Notes: generated by a model from the sequence alone, not told the origin. Positions 24,455 to 36,544 are shown, numbered from the stretch's first letter. The stretch: DNA of 64,000 bases from Acephala macrosclerotiorum (GCA_014904845.1 MU119202.1:806001-870000), one strand, 5' to 3'. Made by a program: numbers and translations.

Positions 24455-25804
24455 ATGTCGTCCTCTGTGTTTGAGATACGAGAGCACACTGTAGAATGTC
24501 AGCACATTCGGGAGTATGCTCGAGCGACAGCAAATACTCAAGAAGACGTACTTCATCTGGCAATCAAGCAATATGTCCCCTTAGACAATTTGAACCCTAA
24601 TGAGGGAGACCTCACAATAATCGGCACTCATGCAAATGGCTTCCCGAAGGTATGTTCAAAACCCAATGTTAGAGTCTAATCTTATTATTATTAGGAATTA
24701 TATGAGCCCTTGTGGGAAGATCTCCACGCTCGATCAAAAAACAATGGTTTCAAAATCCGAAGTATCTGGGTAGCAGACCTCGCAAATCAAGGAGCAAGCG
24801 GTGCTCTGAATGAATTTCTCCTCGGCGATGATCGTAAGCACTCCAACAACATCAAGTCAACCTTCACTAACGGGGTTCCAGCATCATGGAGCGACTACCC
24901 AAGAGACCTCCTCCACATGATCAACGTCTTCCGGAAAGAGATGCCCATGCCAATCGTCGGCATCGGGCACTCCATCGGCGGCAACGTCCTCTGCAATCTC
25001 GCATTAATGCACCCGAGACTCCTCTCCACCATCGTCCTCCTCGATCCCGTCGTCCAACAACATGCCACAGCTCCCAGCGGACCAAATCCAGTCCAAGCCT
25101 CAACCTACAGACGAGACCTCTGGACCTCACGAGCAGAAGCTGAAGCCGCGTTCCGCAAATCTAAATTCTACCAGAGCTGGGATCCACGGGTCATGGAAAG
25201 ATGGTGCCAGTATGGAGTTCGAGAAACTCCATCTGCTCTTTATCCTAACGAGAAAGGAGCTGTTACTCTTTCGACTACAAAGCATCAAGAGTGTTTTACG
25301 TTCATGAGGCCGAGTTGGGATGCTATGAGTGAGGATGGAAAAACAATCGTGAGACGAGATTTAGTTCCGGATATGCATCCGGATAGTCTTGACAAGTTCC
25401 CATTCTATCGTCCTGAGCCCCCGAATACTCTTGCGAGGTTATCGGGTTTGAGACCGGGCGCTCTTTATATTTTTGGAGCAGAGAGTCCGATGTCAGCTCC
25501 TCACTATCAGGAGGAAAAGTTGGAGATTACTGGCTCTGGATTCGGTGGAAGTGGTGGTAGAAAAGAAGGGAGAGTGAAGGGCGTGTCGTTAAATGGTATT
25601 GGACATTTGGTTGCGATGGACACACCTGAGAAGTGTGCTGATGCTGCTGCTGCATGGTTAGGTCAAGAGAGCAAGAGGTTTGTTGAGGATAGAAAGAAGT
25701 ATGCTGAGTGGGCGAAGCAGAGCTTAGAGGCGAAGTCGACGTTTTCGAAGGATTGGATAAAGTGGATTGGTGAACCTCCTAAACCTGTAAAGAGTAAGAT
25801 GTAG
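24455..25804 (+). CDS. Peroxisomal alpha/beta hydrolase (Lpx1/AKT2-like)
   Basis: Three exons: 24455-24649, 24695-24833 and 24882-25804, giving 418 residues. The second intron (48 bp, GTAAGC...CACTAAC...CAG) has a length divisible by three and no stop, so unspliced reading yields a plausible but wrong 16-residue insertion. Splicing restores GDDPSWSDYPRDLLHMINVF. The nucleophile elbow is GIGHSIGGN (Ser about 142). The His is probably in NGIGHLVAMD near residue 357. The C-terminus SKM is a type 1 peroxisomal targeting signal variant. The closest remembered relatives are yeast peroxisomal lipase Lpx1 and AKT2-type hydrolases of host-selective-toxin clusters. No cluster genes are near, so I infer a general peroxisomal acyl hydrolase. 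Confidence 0.87.
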
Positions 25805-26294
25805 ACAGTAGAGATCTATAGACACTTCTTGATGTTGAAGCTGCTGACAAGGTGAACTATTGAAAGTGCTTGTGAACATAAGTGGATGAACTTCGGTGGT
25901 AAAGCAGCGCGTCAGTGGCTCCGAAGGCTCTTTGGCTTGAGAGTATTTCCTTTTTTGTTCTTTCTTATGGCCCTATGGTCACCTTTGAATCTCGGATGGG
26001 GGTTTTTTTTAGCTCGTCTCTCTTTTCAGTCTGAATATCTCGGGATTTTTTGAAACCATTTTGAGTGCCTGGATGAGCACTTAGCTGTGCACTTTGTATA
26101 GTTGGTTCGCAAGTCACGAAGGTCTACCAGCAAAAGGCTGTGCTCTCAATCTCGGTCTTCGAGAACATTCTGTGTGTCCGTGGGGATGAAATGTCCGTAG
26201 TTGAAATCTAGTCTTTCATTCATCATGCGGCTACTTCTATCTCATACACATTGCGTTCTCTACCCACCACCAAGAATGGTCTGTATCAAAAACA
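25805..26294. other. 3' intergenic between convergent genes
   Basis: 490 bp between the hydrolase and TRAPPC11 stops. A T-rich run near 26007 is the only landmark. Confidence 0.5.
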
Positions 26295-29200
26295 TCACAT
26301 ATCCTCCTCAGGAGGACACCAAATCAATAGACCATCCTTCTCTAGCTTCAACCCTTCAGTCGGTGCTATTTTGAGCACTTTCTGGAAATACCTATCACGA
26401 ATAACGCAATGGATAGGTCCCACCCAATCTCCCCTCACACTTGGCAACAAGCGAAACTTGACCGTCTTTCTGGATAGCGGAACAAGCTGCAACGTAGATT
26501 GCTTGACTCCTGAGAACGCAAACTGCTCGCTCGGCTCCATCGCCAAACCGAATGTCAAGAAGTGATTCGAGGGGTTCTCAATAGTCACATCAAAATGGAC
26601 CATGGATGGAATCTTCGTTGAGTATGAGACGGCAGCTAGGACTCTCGGTTCACTGCTTGAGACAAGTAATCGGGGAACAGCTAAGATTGTCGTGTTTGAT
26701 TGTGATCCTTCTGAGTCGCGCCGCCATTTTATGGCTAGTGATATGTCTAGGGTGGCTGTTCCGCGGTCGTCTAGTGATAGCTTCTGCGTAAAGCAATCGA
26801 ATTGTGCTTCTTCCAAGCTCTTTGGAGCTACTCTTAGACCTTTTTCAGGTAATTTGATCAGCTTCTCTGTGTAGCATTCGATGCCACCGTTTAAGCCAAT
26901 AACTTCAACGTTGATATCCTCAACGATCAGATCATCGGTAGCAAATGAGGCGTAGCGTGCCGTCAAGCACCATCTCTGTGCTAAGCCTCGTGCCTGGCTA
27001 CCTTGTTGGTTCTCAGCGTCGTCTCCTTCGTCGTGTGTGAACAGGCTAGGCCACGGTGCTGGGTGGATACGAGGAGAGAAGTCATAATTGGCCTCGAAAG
27101 GATTGATGACTTCTAGCTGCATAGACATGGAGCGATAGACTTGTGTTTCCATATCCGATATAAGGTGATATGCTGCTTTGACCGACAGTTCGTATGTGGA
27201 TGGTAGATCGAGCGGCGGAATACTGATTATGACCATAGCTGTCCCAGCAGTGGCAACCCTGCCTAATGGTGTACCTGCGAGTTCAGTTCCAGTCTCCGTA
27301 TCCTCGGCGTTGGTTCCAGTTATATCGTCGATGGAAATTGGCGGCGCGTCTTCACCAATCAAACGTACGTCGAGACTAACCACGGAGTCAACCTCTTCTC
27401 CGTTGAGAACTTCGAGCTTCAGCGCCATTTGCTCATTTGTGTAGTATTGGGGCTCCAGGCCAACGAATGCGAGCTCTATCTTTGGTGGCTTAGGTAATAC
27501 CGTAATCGAATAAGGTTCTGGCCGCACAATTCTCTTCTTGACCCCTGTTCCTCCCCACCACACATCTGGCGTATTCGCCTGTTCGAATGGGTGGATGTAC
27601 TCGAGATCAAATTGGTCATTGGTGATTGAGAAGTTTGCTGAGGAGGCGTTCGCATCTCCAGCTTCCCTTAAGACACTGCTAAATTCAAAAACCCTCGTTT
27701 GGCCAGGCCTGAAAATCAAACTAGCCTCTCCTAGCAAGACAGGCCAGTCACCGTGAGTGTCCTCGCTCAGAGATACTTTGGTGAGATGCAGGCTATCAGA
27801 GCGCACCTCTGAAGTGTCGGTGCCATCTAAACCCGATTCTTTATGCTTCAAGATCAAGGGCTTCATGCTTCCATCATAGTCAAGCTTGATTTCTGAGAGC
27901 GTGACAGGGGCCGCTGCCGCAAAGGCATTCGAGGTGACCGCTAGCTGTGAGGAACATTGTTCCCCTACTTTGCCCTCGGGGTATTCAAAAACATAGCTTG
28001 CGGAAAGAAAGGAGGCGAGCTCCTTGGCGTGAAGTACTACAGCGGGCTTTGCTTTAATATTGTCTAGGCCATCGAGGGACTTCGAAAGATCGTAATGCCA
28101 TGTGGGATGATGTGTGAAACCTAACAGCATTTAGTGAGAGACCGGGAAAACATAGTGGAAATTCTCTCATACATTTGTTCATCAATTCCCAATCCACGGC
28201 AATGACAGAGCCACCGTCACCAGCACGAACAGCTGCTTTTCTCAGAGCCCAACCTACTTCCTCGACTGCATTCCACCAGCCTTCTGATCGATATGACATT
28301 TTCTGCCATAGCGGGCGGAGCATTTTTAAAGCATCATCCCAAGCTTCTCGTTTCATACTTTCCCCTCCTGATAGAAGTTGAAGCTCTTGCACAAGGCGTA
28401 ATTGGCCTCTTTGGCCGAACTCAGATATTGCCTTACCCAAGGCCTCGACAATCAGCAATGAGTGATCAATGCCTTTGTGGCCCGGTAGCGGACTTTCCTC
28501 ATGTGGCTCAGGGCAAAGATAAGTGTCGTACGTATATGCTTTACTTGCAATCTGGGAGGCTGGTGAATATCCAGGTGGTGATCGATCTTCTTCAGGTATT
28601 GCCAATGCCAGATTGCGGCGTGCCATGAGATGTCTTGACGCAGCGCGATACCAATAGCCTGGGTGGTGTAGATACTCCCACGGCTCTACTCTCTCCCCAA
28701 TGGCGATCGTTTTCTCGGTCGGCAGGAATATCAAGGGACTCGCAAAATCAGGAATCGATGCTTTTCGACTAAGTTCAGCCATTACCATCGCCCATCTAGC
28801 TTCCCAGGCCTCCCAACCATAAGTCGCTGATCCTTTTCCCCTGCGGTCGACAAAATCTCGTATCCTCTCGCGATGTGACTGCCACCGACGGACAGCAGCG
28901 GTGCTGTTCACGTTCCAGAGCAAGCAACGCAATATACGAATCGCGAAGATGTCAGCAAGCAGGCGGGCTTCGTTCCATCTTGGACTCCAGCTGGCTATAG
29001 CTTCTAAGACATCTGACCCTAGAAGCACTTCGTATCCGCTTTCATAAGAACGAACAGCAGAATCCATCTCCTGCCGGAATTCGGCAAACACACCCAGCTT
29101 GAAGTCATAGCGAACATTCCAGCCTTGGCTTGACAAAGTTTGAGATGTCCCTGAGGTTGGGGGTGCAGTTGGCGGTGGGACAACACCTCTGTTCCGTTTC

Positions 29201-30031
29201 CTTCTTGAATGTTTGCTAAGATCTCGGTAATATTCAATGCATATCGGATATATCGTTGAGACGATTGTTTCAACGAACGCCTTCAGTTCCACTGGAGAAC
29301 TTTGTGGCGGCAAGAAAAACAGGGAAGTTTTGGCATCAAGCCCTGTTGCTTTACGAATATTGGCAAGACGCTCTTCAACATCCGGAGATTGCACAATAGA
29401 TTTCTCGCTGAGAAGTGCAACAATAAGTCTCGTCTTGAACCCAGATTGACTCAATATGCCCTTGATACTGTTGATGTCGGTCTTCAATCGGTTGTCATGT
29501 AGCGTGGATGAAGTCGGATCGGACGTAAAGGTGTAGAACGACACGTAGGCACTTGGAACAAGCTCTTGGTGTTTCTCTATCCACTTCGAGTCAAATAAGC
29601 CGTCAGGGAAGAGCGATGAGCCTGGACTTAGTGGAGAGAGTGCTGAATGTAATACCGGCTTCGAAATTGGGCTGGTCGCTTGTGAGGGAGGTGGTTGGGC
29701 GTCGCGAAGAGGCAAAGTGTAGTCCTATCGAGCTTCAGTGACTGGCAGAAGAATTCACTTAGTTTGTTTGAACTACCCTTTCAACAAGTTTCACTTTGAA
29801 TTTGTTCCTCCCGCTATATTCTCGAGAGTTCCAAGCCAGATTAGAACCATCACTGTCCTCGAAGTGTTTCCGTAAAATGGTAGCGTCTTCAGATTCCACA
29901 GGTGGTATTTCAGAAGTTATTCGGGGCCCGCTCTCTGCTAATGCCGTATTCTTTGCAGACTGCGAACCCAACCCTGACACAACCAACAACGGTATATTAT
30001 GAGCCACATAGGCCGGCGCATACCCGTCCAT
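26295..30031 (-). CDS. TRAPPC11: TRAPP complex subunit 11 (foie gras/gryzun)
   Basis: A large subunit of the TRAPP tethering complex acting in ER-Golgi traffic, Rab activation and autophagy. Three exons: 30031-29777, 29724-28173 and 28120-26295, joined to 1210 residues. Exon 1 starts MDGYAPAYVAHNIPLLVVSG; the join LVER-DYTLPLRD is in phase. The foie-gras domain covers about residues 200-530 (for example GYEVLLGSD, WNEARLLADI, WEYLHHPGYWYRAAS, GHKGIDHSLLIVEALGKA, REAWDDALKMLRPLW). The gryzun trafficking domain fills the C-terminal half and ends DRYFQKVLKIAPTEGLKLEKDGLLIW. Saccharomyces lacks this subunit, while filamentous fungi keep it, consistent with the organism call. Divergent from RXT2. 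Confidence 0.92.
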
Positions 30032-30569
30032 GGCGTCGTAGACCTGAAGTCTCCATAAGCAGGCTGGCGTTCTAACAGAGGCTTTGACGGTTCGAAGTAT
30101 CGTTTGTCAATTCAATTGTGAGTGCTAGCATATACAGTTATGCAGCTCCAGCGGAGATTCTAGAGATCAGTATAGTCTATTTCGCATGTGGTGGCTAGGA
30201 GTCATTTCCCTTGAAGAATGATCGCAGAAACTCCGTCCTTGACTCTCCACTCAAATATCGGAGCACAGGCCACTCAGCCTTGCGTACCTTGCCGACCCAA
30301 ATAGTACGAACCAACTTGGTGAACATTCACACCCTCGCACATCTCCCAAACTCCTAAGGACAACGTAGTTCAGCTCTGACCTAAGCCTTCAAAAAAAAAA
30401 CCGTTATCTGGCGCTTACGATTCTGAGATTTGTGTACCTTCGACATACACTTCCAGGCCGTCGAATCCTTCCTCGAACCCCTCAGCGAAAAATTGCAGAT
30501 GACTGCGAGTCTGGCTGCAAGCAATATAATCGACCTTCCATATACTCTCGAGCCTGCCAACCAGTCACC
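30032..30569. promoter_or_regulatory. Divergent promoter, TRAPPC11 / RXT2
   Basis: 538 bp between divergent starts. A nine-base A run at about 30391 and CT-rich stretches are present. No named site recognised. Confidence 0.4.
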
Positions 30570-32168
30570 ATGTTGTCGCAGGCTGAGATTTTTGCCGAAG
30601 CCATTATGGGCATGAAGAAAGCTCTGAAGAGGAAGGCCTACGATTCGGACTCAGATAGTTCAATCGAGCAGCTTACGAATAGAGGAAACAAGCTACGCAA
30701 GAAGGCAAGATTCGTCCATGAAGGCCAATTGGCTCCTCCGTCTGGCCCAAATGTTTATAAGAGGGTGAGCATTCCTAGCCGTGAGTTTTGACATGGAGCC
30801 TAACCACTACAACAGACGATTGAGCACGCGGGCTATCAGCGAGATATCATAAGCAATAACCCGGTACTAGTGGACGAAGATGGATCCGAAATCGCAAGCG
30901 ACGACGAAGGTGAAGCTGCACAAGCTGCGAGGGCTAATGCTGCCGGGTTTGACCCCTACGCAGATGTGAAGATTGAGCGTTAGTCCGTCCCAAAGATATG
31001 TATGCTCTGTCGCTGACATATCTTAGATCTTCTCGCACCTCTCACTGCAGCTTCCGACTTGCCAGATCATCCAACATTGTCGAAACCCTTCACCTCGAAA
31101 ACACTCACGGAGCTTACAAGACATGCGGGTGACATGGTGAAAAAAGAGAAGGCATCACTTTGGAGAATTAAACATCTGCTCACGAGACTGAGCGGTGACA
31201 GTACATGGATACCCTGTGATAGCGTTGAGACCGATAATGATTTTGAAATGTTTCTCGATGAGCGGGACCCAACCCACCACATTCTCAGGAGGGCTCCAGA
31301 CGAGGCAGACCATGGGTCCACGGGAACAATGGCTTCAGACGATCCTGACCCATCTGCAAAATTGTTAACCATGGAGGCGCATTCTGGTGGATCAGTTGCC
31401 GAGGGCTCTAAGACTACGAATGGCAAGCAGATTGTGGACGGTGACATTCAAATGACATCTGCCCAAGAGCAAACAGGCCTCGAACATGGCCATCCTTTGC
31501 CAAACGGGAATATGGGCACTTCGAGCACTACAAAGTTGGACCAGCTGGCGGACCCAGAAGGGAATGTGGATGGGGAGAAATCTTCAGCTGGCAAAGAGAT
31601 AGCACAAGGCGAACCATCGTCGAAAACCTCGGCCGACGCCATCGACAACCAAACAGACAACGCAGATGTAGATTTGATGGACACTGAGGCTGGACTGGAC
31701 GACCAGGATGACATCCCAGTAACACGAATGCGAACTCGAGCTCAAGCGCAGGCGGCTTCAGATAACACAGCGGCGAGTGCAACTAGGTCTATAACACCTG
31801 AGCTTTGTGACGACGAAATCAATCCTTATTTCTTAGCGCCGCCAGGATCCCATCCAGATCGCAATCAAGGTTTGCCACAGCATGAAGCCGACGAGACACG
31901 ACGGCTACTCCAGCTCTATATACAGAAGCAGGAGGAGGTATGCCGTGGTGCAGAAAAGGTATATGAGGGTTTGCTTAAAGCAGACCGACAACGCAAGGAA
32001 GTCATGAAATGGGCCAAAGCAGAAGCTCACATCCGAGATATGTCGGACGGTGAAGACTGGTATGACAAGGAAGAATGGGGCTTAGATGAGGATCTCAAGA
32101 AGGGTCAGGATGAAGAAGAAGAGGATGCTGCAACAACAGCCAAGAAGACCAGAACACGGCGGCAGTAA
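30570..32168 (+). CDS. RXT2: Rpd3L histone deacetylase complex subunit Rxt2
   Basis: Three exons: 30570-30764, 30816-30978 and 31027-32168, giving 499 residues. The N-terminal RXT2 domain (about residues 15-170) is clear: MKKALKRKAYDSDSDSS, TNRGNKLRKKARFVHEGQL, then TIEHAGYQRDIISNNP and DPYADVKIE, with TRLSGDSTWIPCDS at its end. An acidic, disordered middle (about 210-380) follows. A conserved C-terminal block (INPYFLAPPGSHPDRN, then YEGLLKADRQRKEVMKWAK and DMSDGEDWYDKEEWGL) is seen in filamentous-fungus members. Rxt2 is a structural subunit of the large Rpd3 complex that represses promoters and resets chromatin. Function is inferred from the yeast family. Confidence 0.9.
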
Positions 32169-32561
32169 TTACGTTAACGATTACCTTATCTCTATCAAGT
32201 AACGGCATGGCGGGGCGTGGAATCATTGGCGTATCGATATCCAGGGCAAAGGTGCATCTGGCGCATTGATCTATTATCATCAAAATCACTCAAGTACAAA
32301 CATGGCTTCTAACACCTGGAAATGTTCCCAGTTGGAATGCGCTCTAATTCACCAGAAATGTCCCAAACCTGACCCCAGGTTTTAGCCTCGCTTCGACGTC
32401 ATTGGATTTGCTTGTGATTTGTTGGTCCGTCCACTCATTTGTTCCTAGGCCAAATACTTGTACCATTGTACAACTACCGTACAACGCCCAAACAGCGCAG
32501 CACTTTCCTTCACCACTCACACACCCTCTTTTGAAGCTGCATTACGGTCACTTGATAAATC
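32169..32561. other. Intergenic, RXT2 3' flank and OPI3 promoter
   Basis: 393 bp between two plus-strand genes. I see no extra gene or repeat. OPI3 in yeast is controlled by inositol/choline elements (CATGTGAAA type); no exact copy is visible here. Confidence 0.45.
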
Positions 32562-33342
32562 ATGACAAGTTTCCTAGATTCAAATAAAGGTCTTGTAGAC
32601 TTTAACCAGAAAAGTCTGGCCAGTAAGCTTATGCCCAGTAGTTGATGGTAACCAGAAGCTCATGCAAGTCCTCCAGTCGCTGTCGCCTCAATCGCATTCA
32701 ATCCTATCTTCTGGAAGTAAGCCTCATCTTACAATCCGCTTGTATGTGAAGTTACTGATTTGTCTGCAGCACTGTAGCCCGTCAAGGTAGTTTAAATAGC
32801 CCATTCTCGACACCTCCGACCTAACAAAGCTCCCAGAATACCACAACAAGCTCCTCACCAAGCTCGCAGGCGGAAATTCACTCCGGGCATGCTATGGCCT
32901 CGCTGTCACAATCTTCTCCCTTGGTATCTTCCGCGACTTCCTCTACGAACGAGCCCTCCGCGACCAGCCCACCCACCCACTTCTTGAATCCGCAGTCTCA
33001 ACCTACATCGCATATGCTTTCATGGCCGCGGGCAATATCCTCGTCGTCTCTTCTATGTGGGCACTTGGCGTTACTGGTACATACCTTGGTGACTACTTTG
33101 GTATCCTGATGGATGATATTGTGACTGGGTTTCCGTTCAATGTCACTGCTTCGCCCATGTACTATGGCTCGACGATGACCTTCCTTGGATCGGCTCTTTG
33201 GTATGGCAAGCCGGCTGGAATTCTGCTGACCGCGGAGGTTCTAATTGTGTACTTGATTGCGTTGAAATACGAGGATCCTTTCACTGCCGAAATCTATGCC
33301 AAGCGAGAGAGAGCCCGCAAGGGTGGAAAGAAGGAGTTATAA
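32562..33342 (+). CDS. OPI3: Phospholipid N-methyltransferase (last PE-to-PC steps)
   Basis: Catalyses the final two methylations from phosphatidyl-N-monomethylethanolamine to phosphatidylcholine in the ER. Four exons: 32562-32622, 32677-32716, 32770-32786 (17 bp) and 32837-33342, giving 207 residues (yeast Opi3 is 206). The order of joins is MTSFLDSNKG..., then IAVASIAFNPIFWN, TVARQ, EYHNKLLTKL. The methyltransferase core GVTGTYLGDYFGILMDD with FPFNVTASPMYYGSTMTFLG carries the SAM- and phospholipid-binding region. Hydrophobic segments fit the four-helix topology, and the C-terminus is Lys-rich (KGGKKEL). Only the last exon forms a long ORF, so the N-terminal half is easily missed. Tail-to-tail with the amidase gene. 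Confidence 0.93.
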
Positions 33343-33742
33343 GTGGTACATGAGGATATGAGGGAGTGCATGAAGTGATGATGAAGTGCTGGTGCGTAGT
33401 GAGATTACCGGAGGAGGGTTGCAGAGAAAGGAAGGTCGCCAGAGATTCAACAGTAAAGAGCGGCTATGATTCAACGAATAGTATCGTAGGCGTTTTGGAC
33501 GGAAAAATATCATTGCATGTAAAGACGTAAGGCCCAAAGCACCAATAGCCAGAGCACCAATAATTTGATTTTCGGTATCTACTATACCGCGGACTGCCAC
33601 GCCTCGCATACTGCTAGTTCTGAAGGTCGAGCCATGCCCCAATTTGAGGATTATTTCTCGGGGCAATCTAGAGCATGCATTCGGCAGTCGGACTTCAATA
33701 TGTAGACATAACATCGTGCCAGCCCGACAAGGTCTACACTAT
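33343..33742. other. 3' intergenic between convergent genes
   Basis: 400 bp between the OPI3 and amidase stops. No feature seen beyond 3' flanks. Confidence 0.5.
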
Positions 33743-34983
33743 CTATATTTCCGGGTATACATCACTATTGGTCTGAAGTCAGTAACGAATACAAGCTAGA
33801 ATTCAGACTTCCAACTTACGTTCTCCTCAACAACGGCATGTTACTCTTGATCTTCTCCCTATATTCCAGGTCGATATCAACAACACCAATCTCAGCCTCA
33901 CTGCCTTCTCCCGTCATATCAAGAAGCACTTTTCCCCAAGGATCGACCACCATCGAGTGTCCATCACTCGTCCTCTTCTCATTGTGTGCTCCGACTTGAG
34001 CAGCAGCAATTACATAAGCTTGAGTCTCGGTAGCTCGGCATTTCAACAATGTTTCCCAATGTGCTTGTCCAGTTTTCACGGTGAATGCCGATGGGTAAGT
34101 TATGATTTGAGCATTTTGACGCTTCAGTGCTAGACTGACCTCCGGGAATCGAAGCTATTCAAAGTCAACACAATCTTCGGCAGGAAGTCTCACATACTCA
34201 CATCGAAACAAATCATCAGACCTACTCGTCCAACAACGGTGTCAACAGGAGGTATGATCGCCTTCCCACCTTCCACGCTATTGCTCTCTCGCAAAGCTCC
34301 ATAATCGAACATATGCAGCTTGTCATAGTAGGATTCTATGTCGCCTTTCTCGTTGATCCAACAACTTCTATTCGCCAGCTTTCCGTTGCTCATGGAGACA
34401 TGAATGCCTACGTTGATTGCTAGAGCTGATTCTTTTGCCGCTTTGCGTAGTCCGAGAACGAAGGGACTCGTCTCCATAGGAAGAGCAAGAGAGATTGATT
34501 CTTGAGCATTGAGCGCGATGTAATCCTATGCTTCATCAGCGTCTGAAATTCTAACGCATTATCGGGAAGAACATGGGGCAAGCAATCTGCCAGAACTTTA
34601 GCGACATGTAAATACAGTCCTCCTTATATTGTTTTTTCAATACGAAACAGGGATTCTCGCGAAGACGGTAAACGGGGGTTGTCCTTAGCACACCCACACA
34701 ACAGGCAAGTTATCTTGGCAATGAACGAGCGAGAGCAAGAAAGGGCGGGTTACCGTTGCCTCGGGAAGGAAAAGTGCCTATTGCAGTATCAGAATACATC
34801 TTCGTGTTGCCCAAGAGCACTGGACCTACCTTTGCTCCTGCAGCAACTGCTTTCTTGACAAGCACTTGACAGAGAGCAAGATTATGGCTTATAGATGCTG
34901 TCGAGCATAGCTGCCCTATAGCCTGCGATAACTCAGCATTGAGATATCGAAATATGAAGGAGCATACACACTGCTATTGTCAT
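33743..34983 (-). CDS. Nit2/Nit3-type carbon-nitrogen hydrolase (deaminated glutathione amidase-like)
   Basis: Six exons: 34983-34968 (16 bp), 34915-34830, 34777-34754 (24 bp), 34525-34202, 34154-33820 and 33764-33743 (22 bp). Phases join to 268 residues. The Glu-Lys-Cys triad is complete: Glu40 in FLPEATDY, Lys111 in YYDKLHMFDY, Cys148 in GLMICFDLRFPE. Other landmarks are GHSMVVDPWGK and LEYREKIKSNMPLLRRTDVYPE. The last exon is supported by a perfect GTAAGT donor and the family's usual RRTDVYP ending. Nit-type enzymes remove dead-end deaminated glutathione or omega-amides, a metabolite-repair role. The intron after exon 3 is long (228 bp) for this genome. Residue 6 is Trp (AVWQL), where Gly, Ala or Val is more usual. 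Confidence 0.88.
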
Positions 34984-35530
34984 TGTGGGACAACGTTCGA
35001 GGACTTGCAAACAATGAAGTGGTGGCTGATAGCCAGCGCCGATCGATCAGGTCTGAAGCCTTGCTAGGTCAAAATGTAGGGCCTCCTCTCAATCTGCAAG
35101 CCAAATGGTTTTAAAGTACAGCAGATATTGATGGTGTGAATTCAATTCTGATATGATGGCCTTGATGAAAGGAACAAACGATCCTTCCGATTCACGAAGC
35201 TCTTTCCTACAGCCAACTTTGGCCGGAAAGGACTAATTTCTCTCAACGCTAACAATGGTTTCCTCACTCATTGAAGAAATCAGAATCGAGAATGGACTTG
35301 CAATGCCCAAGAATGGAAGTCTTCCAAAAGTGGATGTCGTTGCACGTGTCAAGGATCTCGCGTCTGCATGTTCATGACGTTCGCGATTCGGTCTGATCGG
35401 TGATCAAGAAACTTTTCTCAATAATCGCGAAGGCAGCCGCAATTCTTACAGCAATATGAACCCACGATAACCCGCGAAGGGTCTGAAACTCTTTCTTCAC
35501 ATTATGTCGCTGTGAGAAACAAAAGTCGAA
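34984..35530. promoter_or_regulatory. Divergent promoter, Nit-type amidase / Hem25
   Basis: 547 bp between divergent starts. A 112-codon minus-strand frame crosses the Hem25 start and is an antisense shadow. No named site recognised. Confidence 0.4.
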
Positions 35531-36544
35531 ATGTCCAATGGCCGTCAAGCTGGGAAATCGTCTACTTGTAAGCTCCACCATCTTAACTTCGTTCTCTGCT
35601 AATGTCTCAAAGCATTCCACTTTGTAGCTGGTCTGGGGTCTGGCGTACTCTCTGCGGTACTTCTTCAACCTGCGGATCTGCTGAAAACACGAGTCCAGCA
35701 ATCTGGACATAGTTCACTGTTAGCCACTATTCGCGAGATCTCGAAATCCTCTACGTCCATCCGGTCTTTCTGGCGGGGTACACTTCCCTCAGCTCTGCGA
35801 ACTGGCTTTGGATCTGCCATATACTTTACGACATTGAATGCTTTACGACGGAATGTTGCCCGTTCGAATCTGCTGGCTTCCATCGGAGCCATAGACAAAA
35901 ATGCTTTGCAGAGCCATTCTTCTTCGCTGCCGAAACTTTCGAATCTTGCGAACTTGACAACAGGAGCTATCGCAAGGACGGGCGCTGGCTTTATATTAAT
36001 GCCTATGACGGTCATCAAAGTCCGATATGAGTCCAACCTATATGCATACAAGTCAATCGCTGGAGCTAGCAAGGACATTCTGCGAACAGAAGGCCTCAAG
36101 GGCTTCTTCTCTGGGTTTGGAGCGACTGCTGTACGAGACGCGCCCTATGCTGGACTCTACGTTCTCTTCTATGAACAGCTCAAGAAACGCCTGAGCCTGG
36201 TGTCTCAGAAGCTTCCCGTAGCAGGACAAGAGCGCGTGGGAATGACGGGCTCCGCATCGGCATCAATCAACTTCGGCTCTGGAGTTTTGGCAGCCGGTAT
36301 GGCAACAGCTATTACGAATCCATTCGACGCTATCAAGACCAGAATCCAGCTACAACCGAAGCACTACCCTAATATGCTACACGCCGGAAAGAGGATGATC
36401 CAAGAAGATGGCTTCAAGTCACTCTTTGATGGCTTGGGCTTGAGGATGGGTCGTAAGGCTATCAGCTCGGCCTTGGCTTGGACATTGTATGAAGAGCTTG
36501 TAAGAAGAGCCGAGCTCGCGCTGGGCAAAGCTCATGTTGTATGA
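35531..36544 (+). CDS. HEM25: Mitochondrial glycine carrier (SLC25A38/Hem25)
   Basis: Inner-membrane carrier importing glycine for the first step of haem synthesis. Two exons: 35531-35567 (37 bp) and 35628-36544, giving 317 residues. Three carrier repeats are visible by their Px[DE]xx[KR]x[KR] signatures: [12 protein letters not shown] with [30 protein letters not shown] with [17 protein letters not shown], and [12 protein letters not shown] with [17 protein letters not shown]. The middle signature has Met-Thr-Val where others have an acidic residue, as seen in this subfamily. The first repeat is read only when the short first exon is joined, because the long open frame begins inside it. The assignment to SLC25A38 rests on [20 protein letters not shown] and the repeat variants. 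Confidence 0.9.
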
